Position numbers and translations under genes: made by a program. Under the pieces are notes generated by a model. That model made no database searches, was not told the DNA's origin, and worked only from the letters and a program-made list of their open reading frames with translations. DNA of 5,843 nucleotides from DAOTVS01 sp034436375 (lineage in GTDB: Bacteria; Chloroflexota; Anaerolineae; SpSt-313), in NCBI GenBank assembly GCA_034436375.1, contig DAOTVS010000187.1, positions 1-5,843 on the forward strand, given 5' to 3'. How positions within the stretch are numbered: position 1 is the first letter of the stretch; each line of letters begins with the position of its first letter. Below are positions 5,101-5,843 of this stretch, one piece after another.

Positions 5101-5843
5101 TCAACCCTCCACCGGGTACTCGAACCGGTACTGCCCGGAGCCCGCCTCCAGCACGGTGGCGCCCTCCTGTTGCCGCACATCGGCAATGCCCGCGGCCCCG
5201 GCGACGGGCAGGCCGCTCTCGGTCACCTGCCCCGCCTGCGCACCCGGCAGGCGCACCGTGGCGCGGGTATTGGGCGGAATGGTGACCTCCAGCCGCATGC
5301 GGCCCCCCGCGCGCTCCCAGACGGAGGCGATCCGCCCGTATACCGACTCGTACGTCGCGGCAGCCCGGGTCAGACCTCCACCCGGCTGCGGCCGGATGTA
5401 AAAGTGCTGGTAGCCGGGCGCCTCCGGGTCAATCTCGATGCCGGCGACGACCTGATAGAGCCAGCTGCCGACGGCCCCATAGGAGTAGTGGTTGAGCGAG
5501 GCAAAAACCGAGCCGTCGGGCTTGATACCATCCCAACTCTCCCAGATGGTCGTGGCGCCCTTGGTGATGGGGTAGAGCCAGGAGGGGATGGTCTTCTGAT
5601 TGAGCAGGTCATAGGCCACATCCAGGTAGCCGTAGCGGCTGAGGACATGGCAGAGATAGGTCGTGGTTAAAAAGCCGGTGCCGAGGTGGTTGCCGTTGCG
5701 GCGCACCAGCTCGACCAGCCGCCGCGCTGCCAGCGGCCGCAGCGCCTCGGGCAGCAGATCGAAGGCCAGCGCCCGCACATAGGAGGCCTGCTTATCGGGC
5801 CGGATGCGCCCATCCGCGGCGACAAACTCAGCCACCCAGGCCG
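5101..5843 (-). CDS. GH78 alpha-L-rhamnosidase, C-terminal part (5' end outside the window)
   Basis: About 247 codons are visible, reading leftward from the right edge to a TGA at 5103-5101. The frame is open through 5843 (the GTG at 5835-5833 is internal), so most of the gene lies outside. The visible part starts in the (alpha/alpha)6 barrel: DKQASYVRALAFDLLP, then NGNHLGTGFLTTTYL, then ITKGATTIWESWDGIKPDG, then SLNHYSYGAVGSWLYQVV, all characteristic of GH78. The Glu in WESWD (codon 5541-5539) sits where family members keep the general base. The general acid region is off the window. The last 100 residues or so form the C-terminal beta-sandwich ending in YRFEYPVEG, with the usual IPPNTRATVRLPG. 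The enzyme releases terminal L-rhamnose from polysaccharides or glycosides by inversion. Whether it is secreted cannot be seen here. Confidence 0.9.
   Translation of the reverse strand, partial: AWVAEFVAADGRIRPDKQASYVRALAFDLLPEALRPLAARRLVELVRRNGNHLGTGFLTTTYLCHVLSRYGYLDVAYDLLNQKTIPSWLYPITKGATTIWESWDGIKPDGSVFASLNHYSYGAVGSWLYQVVAGIEIDPEAPGYQHFYIRPQPGGGLTRAAATYESVYGRIASVWERAGGRMRLEVTIPPNTRATVRLPGAQAGQVTESGLPVAGAAGIADVRQQEGATVLEAGSGQYRFEYPVEG

Noticed and set aside
1..5843. CRISPR array, insertion sequence or transposase, integrase, toxin-antitoxin or other defence genes
   Set aside because: Looked for and not seen: no regularly spaced repeats and no such protein motifs in any frame.

Overview
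The window is GC-rich, densely coding bacterial DNA. A Chloroflexota (Anaerolineae/Caldilineae-like) host is my best guess. The grounds are the Thr/Pro-rich linker behind a signal anchor, the multi-spanning GT-C type glycosyltransferase, a DehI-family protein and a GH78 rhamnosidase close together. This is inference from general gene content; no marker gene is present.

Layout. Positions 1-610 hold no convincing gene but an unusual concentration of inverted repeats: a terminator-like hairpin (75-125), a perfect spacerless 48-bp palindrome (129-176), and a 133-bp segment bounded by imperfect 17/18-nt inverted repeats (276-408). A perfect TATAAT box follows at 465-470. Four plus-strand genes come next: an exported or membrane-anchored protein with a clan GH-A-like glycosidase domain (611-1708); a polytopic GT-C fold glycosyltransferase related to the mannosyltransferase group (1966-3420); a small DUF202 membrane protein (3538-3981); and a DehI-family (group I 2-haloacid dehalogenase-like) protein (4024-4902). 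A convergent intergenic region of about 200 bp carries a strong GC-rich inverted repeat (4941-4992) and a 3-copy heptamer repeat (5072-5092). The C-terminal part of a GH78 alpha-L-rhamnosidase lies on the minus strand and runs off the right edge (5101-5843).

How the genes relate. Three of the five are glycan-related (putative exported glycosidase, GT-C transferase, rhamnosidase), so the locus has a carbohydrate or cell-envelope flavour. The two glycosyl hydrolases are in separate transcription units on opposite strands and no shared pathway can be shown. The 1966, 3538 and 4024 genes are spaced 117 and 42 bp apart and could be co-transcribed; the dehalogenase-like protein has no obvious functional link to the others. 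I see no CRISPR array, no rRNA or tRNA, no transposase and no clear defence or mobile-element cassette. The most unusual things here are the palindrome-rich leader region and two enzymes (the GH-A-like protein and the DehI homologue) whose catalytic residues are partly recognisable but whose substrates are open.
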